From Maylandia zebra (lineage: Eukaryota; Chordata; Actinopteri; Cichliformes; Cichlidae), in contig NC_135170.1 of NCBI RefSeq assembly GCF_041146795.1, forward strand, positions 24,980,033 through 25,044,032: a stretch of DNA of 64,000 nucleotides, in the 5' to 3' direction. Below the pieces are notes generated by a model that had not been told where the DNA came from, made no database searches, and saw only the letters and a program-made list of their open reading frames with translations. Positions 36,640 through 49,554 of the stretch are shown here, piece by piece. The translations under genes and the position numbers were made by a program. Numbering within the stretch: the first letter of the stretch is position 1; each line of letters begins with the position of its first letter.

Positions 36640-37757
36640 GTATGTACATGAAGTTCAGATTTATCAAAACAAACCTTAAAACTAATCGCCACAGTCTAAT
36701 CTTGGACATCTTTTTCAAAGTTGTTCACAAAATGTTAGAAAAAATAAAACGACAGCAACGTATAAACTGTGTTTACTGCGTGCTAACCTCGGGATGCTTA
36801 TGCTGCTAATGTTTAGCTACGTTTTAAGTTCATTAGACTGAAGGCACATTGCGTTAGCTGTATAACATAAGTGTGCGGATGGGACATTTTAATAAGAACA
36901 ACAATAATAAATAAAAAAAAACAATCTGTTAAGAAAAACAACCCTTTAATGGCTCTCACTGAGCAATATTTTACCCAGAAAGTTAAAGCAGCATCGTTAT
37001 TGATTGTAAGGTGATAATCAGTATGAAAATTATCTTCAGACAACGATTACATTATTTTAATTAAAAACAAATAAATAAATATTAAAAAGCCTTCTGTCCG
37101 GTCGCGCACCTTTGTGTTTCTGTAACATAAATCACAAGCCGATATTTTCCCTATGACAGCACCGATCAGCTCCACCGACTTTCGGGTTTCCCTGCATGGT
37201 GCTGTTCACCCAGTCAGTCTAACGTGGGCAGCTATATGCTCAGTGCTCATTCTCCATTTTTAGACAATGACCAGCTCAATGTGTTTTAAACATACCAGGA
37301 TATTTTAAATATTCCCGAAAGCTTTCTTTGATGTGAGATCGATCATCACTGCAACTACACCATACAATTACACATACACGTATCTGCACTCAGATTGGAT
37401 GTCAGCCCATGTTACGCTGTCATTGTGACAGTAAACCCGGTTAACCTGTGACACAACTACACCTGGAATGCTTTCCAAAAGTACCTCCTGTATCCTAGTC
37501 CTAATCTCTTTTCCTAAACTCTTACAAGGAAAAGTGGATAGGAGAATTTCTCAGGACTTAGGAAAAGAGAACAGCCTTACACTTGTCTCTCCTTAACGAT
37601 GTGACTCAGGATGTCCGCCGTGTTGAAGATGGACTACAAAGCGGCACACTGCGTTCCAACCCTGTTGTTTTATGGGGTGATTTAAATGAGAAAAGCCTGT
37701 GAAAAAATATCCCTTATTACAAAGGCTGGCATTTTAAAGATGGAAGAACGTTTAGGG

Positions 37758-39226
37758 TAGAGCTGGGCGATAGAACGATAACGATATGTATCGCGATATA
37801 ACTTTTACTCGATAGAGAAATTAAGCTATCGCGATAGACCTCGCCGCTCTTGTCCTCAAAAAAAAAAAAAAAAAGGTCAGCCAATCCAAATTAAGTAGCG
37901 CAGAGCCGAACCAATCACAGCCGCAGCGTCACGTCGCGTGACTTGTTATGTACAGCACAAGTGCCAAGCCGCACGTGTGTTTGTTTGGGAAGCAGCCAGC
38001 GGGTAATGGAGCCAGCGCATAATGGAGGACATGAGTGTGCCGACTAGAAAAATCAACCGAGCGTGACCGAAGAGAAAACAGATGATGGTTCCAATGCCGG
38101 AGAGATTGTCAAACGGAAGAGCCATAGAAGTTCCCTAGTGTGAAGGTATTTCGGCTATTTCAAGTCTGACAAAAATAGAGTAGCGTGCACTGTAAATTGT
38201 GCCGAAAGCAAGTCTGGAAATACAATAAACTGGTGCATGCGTCACACTGCGCCACGTTATTGTTTCGGTGAAATGAATTTCTACAATACTGTTACTGTTA
38301 ATTCTACTCTCTGCAGTGTTTAAATGCTTACATATACACACAGTTACTGTCCGTCCACACATACGACTCTGTTCTGCTTCTATGCCCCAGCTTTGTTTAC
38401 TTTTTCCCACCGAGGCTTCTAGACTTCTGATTGGCCAACATTTAGGCACGGTTAGGAATCTAGCGCCACCTGCTGCTTTGGCATGTTCATAGCAGCGTTT
38501 TCCTTCATTTCTCCCTTTATGTGTGGACGGGATTATTTTTTAAAACGAAAATGGAAAATCTCCGTTTTCAAAAATACCCGTGTACGTGTGTACGTAGCCT
38601 CAGTCTCTGACTGGAAGCGCTAATTCGTCATTCGGCTTTTGTCAGACTAAAGTAACTGTTAAAACTGTTTGAAAAGCTCAGCTATACAACAAGGAGAGAT
38701 TGAGAATTTCCTTTTAGTTCTCAGTTTATTTGATATTGACAAAAGTTAGTCAGTTTTGTCTGTTCTTCTGTAAAACAAACTAAGATTTATTTTTAGAATT
38801 AATATTTTGTTTCTAAGTGGAATTGACAATTTAGTCTGTTTCGTTTGTCCTATTTTGAAACTTAAACGCTTTAGCGGCTGCCTTTTGTGTAGTTTGCAAT
38901 ATTTGCCTTTATTTATCTGAAAAAGTCTCATGTTCCTTAAGTACATCTACCCTGTTAAACTTATTATGGGAAATAAATATTTAACATTTCACTACATATC
39001 GTACTGTGTATGACTGTGTACGTGACAAATAAAAAAAAAAAAAAAAATTGAATTTGAATTTTAAATAAAAACAAGATGCTGATTATTTCACATTTTACTT
39101 GTGAGCAACGGCACATTTAAATCTTACAAATATAGTTATTTGGCTTATATCGTGATAGATATCGTTATCGCCTGAAATGAAAAAAACATATCGTGATATG
39201 AAAAAATCTCATATCGCCCAGCTCTA
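37758..39226 (+). mobile_element. hAT-type DNA transposon derivative with an intact 8-bp target duplication
   Basis: The ends are inverted repeats: tagagctgggcgata at the left and tatcgcccagctcta at the right. Both are bordered by gtttaggg (37750-37757 and 39227-39234), the 8-bp duplication expected of hAT. Near 38140-38250 the plus strand reads RYFGYFKSDKNRVACTVNC and SGNTIN, a decayed BED zinc finger like that at the start of hAT transposases. No catalytic core is present, so it depended on another copy. A further short element may be nested at about 38262-38605. It lies in atp5pd intron 1, and one of its ends also occurs at 12003-12037. Confidence 0.85.
38262..38605. mobile_element. Possible nested MITE inside the hAT element
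   Basis: The sequence interrupts the BED-finger reading and contains gtccgtccacacatacgact, then ttatgtgtggacgggatt, aaatctccgttttcaaaaat and gtgtacgtgtgtacgtagc. These phrases are familiar from a short fish DNA element. The borders are approximate and target duplications were not resolved. Confidence 0.35.
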
Positions 39227-39627
39227 GTTTAGGGTCAGATTTACTAATGTCTGCAGCAGCGCAGAGCCTTCTTTTGATGTTAAAAAGCTGCTGGATTTAC
39301 TAAATGGCCTCAATATAAGTTTGTCACCTGAAAGTTGGGAACAGAGGTATTTGTAGGAGTTTCACTTTCAGGAGAAGAATCTTTAAATGAGTCAAGCAAA
39401 TGTAAATATGTTTCTTATGAAAACCAGTACAACCTTTTTATGGAATACTTTTATTTGTTTTCAGATTTTGTTTAGTGTCTTTCTGATGACTGAAGTGTTG
39501 CATTAAAAACAACCAGCACAGGAATCCAAATGTAAAGCTGAAATTGTGACAGCTTCAGTCCCCACCAGTTAATCTGAAACACCGGTCTCTGGTCTTGTTG
39601 TCCTCTTCAGCTCACACATTCCCAAAC

Positions 39628-42385
39628 ATGGCTGGGAGACGAGCTGCACTGAAGGCCATTGACTGGACGGCTTTCGCTGAGAGGGTGCCGCCCAACCAGA
39701 GGACCATGTTCAACAACCTGAAGACACGAAGTGATGCCATTGCTGCCAAGTGTGTATTCAGTCTTCAAACCCTGTTCCAGCATTTTACAAAGGCGCATTG
39801 CGCCCATAAAATAGCCTGATGTGAAGTCACCAGCATGCTCTTCTTTGCCACCCGTGTCATACATGTTTGGTATTATTTCTTAGTATTTAGTTAACTGTAA
39901 TTAACTTTATTTAGACGACCTCTGCATCTGTTATTGGCATTGCATCATGAGTATGCCCAGAATACATCTGTGAAAGTGTGCAGATTTTGTCAATAGGAGC
40001 TCTTCTGTCATGTCTTGTCTGTTTACATGTCTTGTGATGACAGTAAGTTAGCTGTTGTGTGTTCACAGACTCACCTCTCTACCCGAGAAACCTCCTGCTA
40101 TTGACTGGAGCTACTACAGATCTGTTGTGGCTAAAGCAGGCATGGTGGATGAGTTTGAAAAGAAGGTAAGCCTGCACTAAATGTACCGATTCAAAAGAAG
40201 TTGGCACCCACGCAACATACAAATAAACATAGAATGCAATGATTTGTAAATCTCATAAGCTCCTTTTTTTTATTCATAGTAAAACCTAGAAACGTGTTTG
40301 AAACATATCAAATATGAAAAATCTACCACTTTTAATAAAAGTCTGTTGATGGGTGAACCTCTGCCCACCTTTCCTTTTGAGATTCTGCCTATCTAAGCTG
40401 CTTTTTATATAACCAAGCATGCAACTGCCCTGTTGCCAATTAACCTAATTAGTTACAAAATGAGATGTTTTATTAGCAACGAATTGCAAATGAAATATGA
40501 TTTGAATTCTGTTCTTTACATTTTACACAGTGTCCCAACATTTTTAGAATCAGTGTCGTAGTGCCTCTACGATAGCTTTAATGAAGAAATGTAAAATGTT
40601 AACGTCATATTAATATTACTGATATTTTCCAGTTACAGGCTTTTGGCAAAATAATCATGCTTTTTAATTTGCACTCATTTTTTCCAGCATTTTTTAAAGT
40701 TTAAACCAAAACAGCAGCCAGATTCACTTTAGTTACAGTTTTTCACAGGGGTTAGAAACATTTGAACCAGTGCTTAAAAATACTGGGAAAAAATTAGCAG
40801 CTGTGCTTTGTGTATTTTGCGTACTTGTGGCCTTTTTTCCAGTTACTTGAATGTATAAACCTTATATTTAATGTGTCCCACAGTTCAGTGCCCTGAAGGT
40901 CCCGGAGCCTGTAGACACTCAGACAGCAATTATAAATGCTCAGGAGGAGGAAGCGGTGAGTGCCTCTGTTTGGAGATGGTGGATGTAAGAATGTGTGTCC
41001 CATCCTGAACATAAAGCTGAGAAGGACAAAATCCAAAGTTTAATTTTGAAAAAATAAAAAAAGTCAAGCACAACATAAACACGGATAATGAACATGCACA
41101 TGAATGAGTCTTTTGTAATGTTTACTTGTCTTCCAGAACAAAACAGCCACTGCCTACATTGAAGCATCCAAGGCTCGTATCGCTCAGTATGAAAAACAGG
41201 TGAGCCTTATACTTTTCATTTGTTATTTTTGGACAACTTAAGTGACATTTAACTTTTTCAACACCATCTTTCCTTAAGCTCAAACATCAGGCTATTTTCC
41301 GCTAGCATCTACTTGACTTGACTCGGTTTTGCATTAGGTGTTAGTACCTGGCAGCAGTTTGTCAGGAGCTGGAGCAGAAACACAGGAAGCGATGACGGGA
41401 TTTTCACTTGCCTCGGGGGTCCAGAAAACGTTTGCACCTGTTAGATCAGGTTAAAGTATCATAGCCACACCCGAGACAACAGGTGACTGCTGGAAAAAGT
41501 GCACTGGGGCGCACAGCGTTAACATCACAGAATTAATTAGCAGAAAAGGCAGTTTGGAGCTCCACCTGTTTGAGGCGAAGGGCAGTCTTCAGATACTCTG
41601 TAATCATTATAGCATTTATCCAAGTTGCAATGGCAGCCTCCGCTCCCCCCTCAACACTTATACTCCCAGAAGTACAAGTATATGTATATATACACACGTA
41701 TACATTATTATGTATACGTGTCTCCACCAACTCTGACAGCCACAGTTTAATTTCAGGCTGGCACACATTCAGAGACAGAGGAATATTAAATAAATTGGCA
41801 GTCCAGAACACAGTCACAGTCAGTGATAATAATGATAATAATAATGATGTATACTTTATTGATCCCCGTGGGGAAATTACTTGTTTTTTTTCTCTGCATT
41901 TGGCCCATTCACTCAGTGAAGCAGTGGGCAGCCACTGAGCAGGCGCCCGGAGAGCAGTGTGTAGGGACAGTACCTTGCTCAGGGGTACCTCAGAATAGCC
42001 GTTCAGTGGATTCGAACCCCCAACCTTCCGATCATGGGGCAACCACTTTACTCTGTATTTATCAGATTCAGGTGGGTATTCAGTAGCACCCAGTGCTTCT
42101 GAATATTGGGTGTTCATGGAAAACTGGCAGCACATTTTATTCTGAAGGAGAAAAAAGTCGGCTGAGACATTTCCACTTAAGGCCTAGTAGGGTTTATTAA
42201 AGCCATGTTTTGTTTTTTTTCTTTTTTCTGATCATCTTTTCTTCCTTTCCCAGCTGGAAAAATTCAAGAACATGATCGCATTTGACCAGATGACGATTGA
42301 AGACCTGAATGACACATTCCCAGAAACAAAGCTGGACAAAGAAAAGCATCCTTATTGGCCACACAAGCCCATTGCTGATCTGTAA
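39628..42385 (+). CDS. atp5pd: ATP synthase peripheral stalk subunit d, mitochondrial (161 aa, five coding exons)
   Basis: Subunit d of the F1Fo ATP synthase stator at the mitochondrial inner membrane; it links the stalk to F1 (family knowledge). Coding exons: 39628-39749, 40069-40165, 40884-40955, 41137-41199, 42254-42385. They splice in frame to 161 residues, the same length as the human protein. The start MAGRRAALKAIDWTAF is canonical. KPPAIDWSYYRS, KAGMVDEFEKKF, FDQMTIEDLND and FPETKLDKEKHPYWPHKP are family signatures. No cleavable presequence is visible, as usual for this subunit. The first donor is gccaa|gtgtgt. An upstream acceptor at 39610 requires a 5' untranslated exon, probably at 36.6 kb. 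Introns contain an hAT derivative, a MITE and a SINE-like repeat. attaaa at 42501-42506 is the likely poly(A) signal. Confidence 0.97.
40187..40565. mobile_element. Non-autonomous DNA element (MITE) in atp5pd intron 3
   Basis: The left end cgattcaaaagaagttggca and the right end tgtcccaacatttttagaat / cagtgtcgta are imperfect inverted repeats. gaatgcaatgatttgtaaat / ctcataa follows inside the left end, and tttacattttacacagtgtc precedes the right end. This layout fits a short element widespread in fishes, recognised from memory. No coding capacity. Confidence 0.6.
41826..42065 (+). repeat. SINE-like repeat in atp5pd intron 5
   Basis: An imperfect (ATAATG) run is followed by tactttattgatccccgtgg, ccattcactcagtgaagcag, taccttgctcaggggtacct and gtggattcgaacccccaac. 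The last resembles an inverted tRNA B-box region. A common fish repeat; the overlapping 200-aa minus-strand frame is not a gene. Confidence 0.6.
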
Positions 42386-42530
42386 ATTCACCACACTATT
42401 TATATTCCATATGCTGAGGAAAGATCTGTCTATAAGTCTGTACATCAACTTCTCAAGAAATGAAAGCATCGTGTGTTTTATTTCTTTGTAATTTGGCGTA
42501 ATTAAATCCTGAAATCGTGGCTCCTCTGTC
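42386..42530 (+). other. atp5pd: atp5pd 3' untranslated region
   Basis: A short AT-rich tail after taa at 42383-42385, with the variant signal attaaa at 42501-42506 in front of a T-rich stretch. The length is typical for this gene. Confidence 0.55.
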
Positions 42531-45500
42531 TTGTTTTTTTGTGGTCATCAAATAGCGTCAAAGTTCATCAGTGTTCACAGACCCATTATAAACAACCTCT
42601 CAGATCCCTCGCAGGCAAACAACTGTTATTTTATTACAGGATTTCTTCCCAGGCGTCATGAACTCAACTTGATACCTTTAACTGTTTTCTTTCTAAATTT
42701 GGTATGAAATATCGCCCGGCTCTCACTGAAAACTCGACCCTTGTGGATACACAGTTTTTAAGCACACACTCGGCCAAGTCACACTCAGCAGAAAGGAGAG
42801 TACAGTTTCCCTCTTTCGTGGGGTCGGTGCTGCCTTTGGGGAACCCGCAATGCCTCGTCTTTGTCAGTTTTCCTCATCAGAAAGGCAGACGCAGCTCTTC
42901 CTTATTGTATATTTACTTCTGTGTGTCGTTAGGTAATCCCTCGATGTATGAATACATGCTATACACTGTTACGTTAGACAGTCAAGCAATCCATCAGTTT
43001 GTGGACAGCTATGTCTGCAGAACAAATGATCATCCAACCCTTTTATTACGCAGTGTCAGTCTTGTTCAGGCTTTGTTATGACTACAGTATAAATCCGCAT
43101 TTCACCACAGATGGAAATACGAGCAGTCTCTCTGGGACTGGAGAGAGACTTTAAACATAAAGCCCGCTTTCTGTGCTCTCACTGCACTATTATTATGGCT
43201 TTGGTTTGTGGCTTAATGCTGTATGTAACTCGGCCCATCACTGCAGGCTTAATGGTGATAAGTACGGGAATGTACCCCAACCTCGACGACACCGACGAAA
43301 GCTGCTGCATTAAGAGGAACCTGCAGGGGGCGACATTGGGCTGAAAAAGCATAATGAAGCGAGTCGAGCCTTCTGTGTTCAGCAATGAAACATAGAGTAA
43401 AAACATTGCTCTACCAGCGTTTTTGCCTGTTTAAGCCTAATTTACTATGAAATGAGAACATTTTCTCAATCATGACCAACTTTTGGCAAACCTCTACAAG
43501 CAATTCTAGTACATTTATAAAGCACCTTTTACAGACAAAGTAACAAGGTGCTTGACACCTAAAAGAATACACAAAAGGAAAACATATATTAAAGAACACA
43601 CATGAAACTTCCCAAATGCCAAAAAAGAATGCCTTAAGTGTAAAATGAGTACAAGGCACCAGCAGTAACCTACGCTTCAAAGACGTAACAAACATCTTGG
43701 AAGAGTAGGTCAGTAAAAGTTCGGAGAGGGTCTGTGGTGTCTTAACCATTCAAAGCTTTGAGAGTTAAAACAAGAACTCCAAAGCTAAGAGGAGGCAGAG
43801 TGAAGATACTCCAAAATATGAGAGATATGAAATCCCTAGCTGTATTTTAGACAGACTGAACCTGATTTAAAGATGATTTTTCAAGACATTTAAGTAGACA
43901 GTTGCAAATATTTCAGCGGGAAAAGATAAGAGCATGAACAATTTCTCCAATTCCACCTTGGAAACATTTCATCTTACCTCAGCAGTGTCCCTGAGATGAA
44001 AAGATCAAGTCAGCTTCCTGACATAAAAGCCTTAAAGGCAGGTAACTGTCCAAGATAACCCCCAGTGTTACACAAATTTTTAATCTACAGAAGATCTCGC
44101 AGATCTGAGGTATTGTTTGATCTTTGGGATTAAATATCTGAGCTACTGTTTAGTCAGAAATGTAATTGTTGAAAATGAGCTTTTAACCAACACTTGATGG
44201 CAGTCTAATATGTCTTTAGATCTGCAAGTTTAGAAATCTGGTTAGGTGGGAAAGAGCAGAACAGCTGGATGCTATCTGCATACAAGTGATTTTAAAATTT
44301 GCAACTACTTGTATAAGAGGTAAGTAGTATGGGTCCCTAAAGAGTGTGATCCTTTACAGTACAGTGAGCATCAGCAGTTCTTGTAATTAACTTAAAGAGT
44401 AATGCAGTAATATAAGACTCACAAAATTGCATGCAGATAGATTGCACAATAAAAGGAGATTCATGAGGATTTTAATTTTAAACACAAAGCAACACAAAAT
44501 GGTAAGCAGACTGCATTTATGCTTCTAGTCTAGCTCGACCACTCAAAGCTCTCAGAGCCACAATCACCCACTTTGACATGTTGACTTGAGGAGCTGGGAA
44601 TCAAACCAAACTTCTAATATATGGAAACCTCGGTCTGTCTTCTCCTGAATATTGAATAAATATGTTAAAACGATTCAATTTAAAGATAAAATGAAGAGTA
44701 AGATTAACATTTCGGCCTTGCTGTAGTTACAGACAAAAACTAGAAATGGAAATCTTCAGCCCGCTTCACATTTTTAGCAGAGTGGGCTCCCGTGGCCTCA
44801 TCCATCCACTCTGATTTCTCCCAGTAAGACATTCCACAGTGGAGCGGTGATAATCCTCACAAAATCTACACAGCATGTCACACTACAGAGCGCTCGTCTC
44901 TTTAGTCTGCGACTGGGCAAACTCGACGTGACGGTGTTGCCACCTTTGCATACAGCCTCAACACAGTTTTCTGGAATAGATACCAAAGAGTGAGACTGAA
45001 AAAGAGAAGGAAACAGTCTGAAAAAAAGTCAGTGGGGATAAATTGTTGGCAAAAACAAAGCAGGGGGAAAATAAAAACATGCTTTTTTTCTTTCTTTCTC
45101 TTGATAAATGAGACCACAAACATATGTGTTTCATCCCCTCTTGGTCTGTAACTGTGTTCTTATTTTTCTGTTCTGCTGTGCAACACAACAGGTTCCCGAC
45201 TGTGATTAATGGTCAGTGGGAGTCACCTGTGCTAAGCTACTATGCGAAACAGCTACACACATATGCAAGTGTGAGTGCATGACCCCCTGTAGTTATACTT
45301 TCCCTTGCCTCAGCCATTCTTTTCCCAGCTGACCATTCAGCTGTTGCCAACACTTGTCTGCTTATTAACTGTTGCCACGGCTCAGGACTCGGCGCACTGT
45401 TTTACAGCCAGTAATGATTTTAATGAAATCCCTCTGCTCTCCTGTGGCATGTAACCTGGAATACAGAGTATAAGATGTTTCAACACCAATGTGTATTAAA

Positions 45501-48500
45501 AAACTGAGCCAAGATGACTTGGAGGGCATAATCTTGGTGTGAAAGAAAATATCTTAAACATCCAAAGTGCTATTCACAAGTCTTAAGTCACCCCTCCATT
45601 CTTTATGTTGTAAATGTGAAAATACGAGCAGCCATGTATTGTTATTCGCTTTCTTGTAATTTCTCAGTTTGAAAAATGAAGTCATTGTGAATCTGATGCT
45701 TCAGTTTTTTTTCCTATTTCTTAAGAAAATCATTTTCAGATATAGTTCATCGACTGCAGATAGTTCTTAGGCCTGACACTTTTACAGTTTCTTCAATTTT
45801 TGGGTGGAGTCACTTTTTGGGGGGGCAAAAATAAAAATAAAAAAACCAAAAATGATCATTAGTTGTAGATTAAGTTTGAAAATTAGGGAAGAATTTATTG
45901 TTTTGCAACAGGCTGTTAGCAACAAAGTCATTTAAAATGCAATTTTCCTAAGTTGCCTTTTGTATGTAGACACAACACTGGTTGGACTTTTGAGTGTGGT
46001 GCCTTTTTATTCTTAAACACTTCATGGAGCAACGTTAAGTGGCTTCAAATAGTCAGGTACAAGGACTGGCTTGAAAATGAGTGAAAAAGGATTTAATCAC
46101 CAATGAAAAACTACAAGCCTGAAGAACTGTTATAACTCAAGCACACTTTAAAATATTACAATAAAGTGTGGCTCCTTGAAAACAAAAAAGAAAAGAAGGG
46201 GTGGCTACGCAATTTTGTGAGAAATCTTGGATCCAAGGACTCTGGCATGGTTATTGGGATTGTTTGACACGAATGGAGCAGTGGAGCATTAGTCAATGAG
46301 GGTGGAAACATGTTTATTTGTTACCTCGCTAAATGTGACTTTTGCCACATTCATTTCTTGGTTTGTTCAGTGTTGTTGACATATTACTTTGAATTGTGTT
46401 AGCCTTAGAAACTGTCTCGCTGTCCGGACAAACAGTAATGTTTGTATATTAAACACAGGGAGGATGCACCTAGATCCTCTTTAGTGCCGTTGTCCCCCAT
46501 TCAGAATCGATCCATCATTCTGTCCTCAGAGCAAACAGCTCACATCCGCTCCTGTGTGGAAATCTAAGTGTTCACTTCCTACCTATCCTTCACACAACCT
46601 ATTATAGCCCTCATTTGGACATCCATCAAATGTCACATGTTAAATTACGCAATCTATCACGCTCTGCACTTGCACCGCCATGGGCTGATGATCTTTGTCA
46701 TGCCACAATGCCCTAAAATGTGTGTTTCCTTTGGAGGCTAGAGGGCATGGCCCCGTCTACTCCAGAATTTAATGGCTGAATTTAGGCAGGAGCCATTTTT
46801 TTCTCCACCTATCCAAAGGCCACAGCCCCGGTCAGAGGTCAAAGTGGGTTGGCCCAGTTACCAAGGAGGAGTCAACCAACAGGGCAAAGCAACTGGTGCT
46901 CACTGGGCTGTGCAAACAGGAGATCTTCCTCTCTGACCGATGCATCTGACAGGCTGAGAGCAATGGGGCCTGAGCAGGTCACATTATCACAATTAGAAAA
47001 GAAGCAAGTGCTGATGAATGACAGGTTGTATAGAGCACACAACAACACGCTCATTCAAAGGCAAGATTGAGTCAGGGTAGGTGTAGCGACAGGATGGGCT
47101 TTTGTCATTCAGGTCTGTGAATATTTCTATAATGTTCCAGTTACAATGTATCGCATCATTGAATGAAAGAAAGCAAGACCGTGTTCTTATTAACTTGATG
47201 CAAAATATGCTCCTTCTATCCAGTTCAAAGTGAAGCTTCATATCTATAAATCCAAAGCTTGTGTTGTTTTGTGTTTGCAAGAAAATATCAGTTCAAGGAG
47301 TTTCATCAACTTTCTAGGGGCTGCAAATCATTCACGGCACGGTGACATCATGAGAAAGTTGTACCCCTGTTGACAAGTCCTGCTGTTGCCATGGGGCTGC
47401 TGGAAATGGCACTGTGGATCCCAGTAAATGAAGGTCGCTGGGGGAGGGGATGTGACGGCAAGCAAATAAAAGTGCCATTTGCTGCATGTTTGCTTGACGT
47501 CCTCCGAGCCAAATTCTGTTCCCTTATTGGGCCGCCGAGCATTGTGGGGGGAACTCAGAGTTGCTCCTTGCAGCGGGACCCCCCACTCTGGAGGACACTG
47601 GCATGTTTGCCGAGGGAACGGGGCACCTCGACGCTGCCTCTGGGATCCATGTGAGCTGACAGCAGCCGCACAGTCACTCATTGAGAAAGAGGACGGTTTA
47701 GGACAAAAGGCTGTCTTGTAGGAGCAGACTGCAGCACTAAATCACCATTCACACAAACAGAAATAATTAGTCATAATACAGACATCAGCCAAGAGGGAGT
47801 CATCTACATGATAAAACATAGCAGTCTGGCGTTTTTCTATCACGTGCATGAACTCTATTTTCATCAGCAGACTTTGGCCAATGCTACTCTGTATTTTTGT
47901 CTGGATGTGATCCCAAAACTTGTCTGCCAACTAGAAGATGGAGCGAAACCTTGTCTTGACAGGCTACCATCAGCCAAAACGAACCTACGGTGATCTCCAA
48001 ACCATCTGATGAAGACAGCGTCTGGTTTGCTTAATGCATACTACACATTTAGTACGTTGGAACACGTTATTTCCCAATCTTCTTTGATACCTGATACTGA
48101 GACATGCAGGGCCATGCTCTGACCCTGCAGTTGCATTTTGCTATAGACACCCAACACCCTAGTCTTTAATCCTGCCATGCAGCCTTGTTGGGGGAGGTGA
48201 CTGCAAGGAATTTTATGACTGGGAAACTCATGACCCACTGGGGATTAATAATCATGCAGGGAGGGGCCTTAACAGCTTGTTGAACCACTTTTTCTAAGGT
48301 TTCATCTCTGTATGTCTTGAAGTGGGATTGCAATCATGCACAACAATGCAGAGTGCAGCAAAACTGAGCAATTTATTCTATTCATCAATATAAGCAAACA
48401 GGTTAGACCAGGAGTGAGAACTCGTTTATAATTTGCCACATACAGCCCGGTTTCATCTGAAGTGCGCGGGAACAGTAAGGCTATTGCCCAACAAGCTATT

Positions 48501-48920
48501 AAAAAACCTGCTTCCCTTAGTTTAAGCGCTAACATGTAAAATGTGTTTAACTACACATACAGTCCCTGGGATATCTTTAAAAAGATGAAGCAGGTGTTTA
48601 GCAATATGTCTCAGTTTTTCCACATTATGAAGAAATGCTGCAGTAGCAGACTGCAGTGTGGCTCTCTGGGCTTACACTGTGGGAAAAATGGGCTTTATTT
48701 ACTAAAAAAGCAAAATAAATTATCAGTAAATTCACAGATTTTTTTTTACTGTGTAACAAATAAACATTCTACATTTTTCAAATTAGTGGGCCAGATTAGT
48801 TCATTTGGTGGGCAGGTTCTGGACCGCAGGCCGTATGTTTATCAAAAAGGACCCCTAAAGTAGAACCTTTGTGCCACTGTGACCACTGCAAGAACAGTGA
48901 GTACAAATGCAGTTTAGACT
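42531..48920. other. Intergenic region between atp5pd and metrnl, left part
   Basis: No protein-coding gene was recognised. The frames at 42704-43081 and 47328-47681 have no family similarity or splice context. About 43485-44340 reads like an old repeat (catttataaagcacctttta; gatgctatctgcatacaagt). About 46790-47700 is GC-richer, with several uninterrupted blocks that could be regulatory, but nothing proves it. Confidence 0.4.
43485..44340 (-). repeat. Probable decayed LINE-like interspersed repeat
   Basis: catttataaagcacctttta / cagacaaagt at the left and ctggatgctatctgcataca / agtgatttt at the right resemble the 3' region of an abundant fish repeat read backwards. No open frame persists. 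The class is uncertain. Confidence 0.35.
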
Positions 48921-48929
48921 AAATACATG

Positions 48930-49165
48930 AAAGCACTTACATAAATGTGCTTTACACAACATTCACCCACTCATACTATCACTTTTTTCTACATTTATGT
49001 GCTAATAAATCTAACATTCACACTTATGTGAATGAGTCAGTGAAAAAGGGGCAACTCAGACTTTAGTATATTGCCCAAGGATACTTTGGTATGCAGACTG
49101 GAGTGCCAGGGATCAAACCATCAACCTCTGGTTAGTTGATGATCTGCTTTACCTCTACGGCACAT
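48930..49165 (-). repeat. SINE-like teleost repeat
   Basis: tattgcccaaggatactttg / gtatgcagactgg, gccagggatcaaaccatcaa and gatctgctttacctct are the backward form of a tRNA-like fish repeat. Related copies lie at 27955 and 49555. Confidence 0.5.
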
Positions 49166-49554
49166 ATAAAGGAACGGTCTAAACAAGTCAGAAACTGAAC
49201 TGTGAGATTTCAGAAAGATGCGAGACATCACAAATGAAGCAGTAAGACACAACTATGTAAAACACAAACTATCAGCTATCCTTGAAAACAGCCACACACG
49301 CATTTCTTGATTTATGTAACCTTGCACTGAAGAGATGAATTCTCAGGCACAACAGAGGTCAGCTTGTGCAGCGTCCACAAGGAAACCAGAGCTCTGGGCA
49401 CAGATTAAATATTGTAAGATACGATGAAAAGGAGATTGATGAACAGCACAAGGTAAATTTTCCAACATGATAAATATCCCACTTAAATAATCACAGAAGA
49501 AGAAATTTTCAAAGAAGATAAAAAGTGACTGACAATTGGGGCAGCTGGGGCAGG

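Noticed and set aside
41533-42135. A 200-aa minus-strand frame in atp5pd intron 5
   Set aside because: It spans a SINE-like repeat and lies inside an intron; no domain or splice support.
47328-47681. A 117-aa minus-strand frame with overlapping plus frames
   Set aside because: Open on both strands owing to higher GC; no recognised similarity. Kept only as a possible non-coding conserved block.
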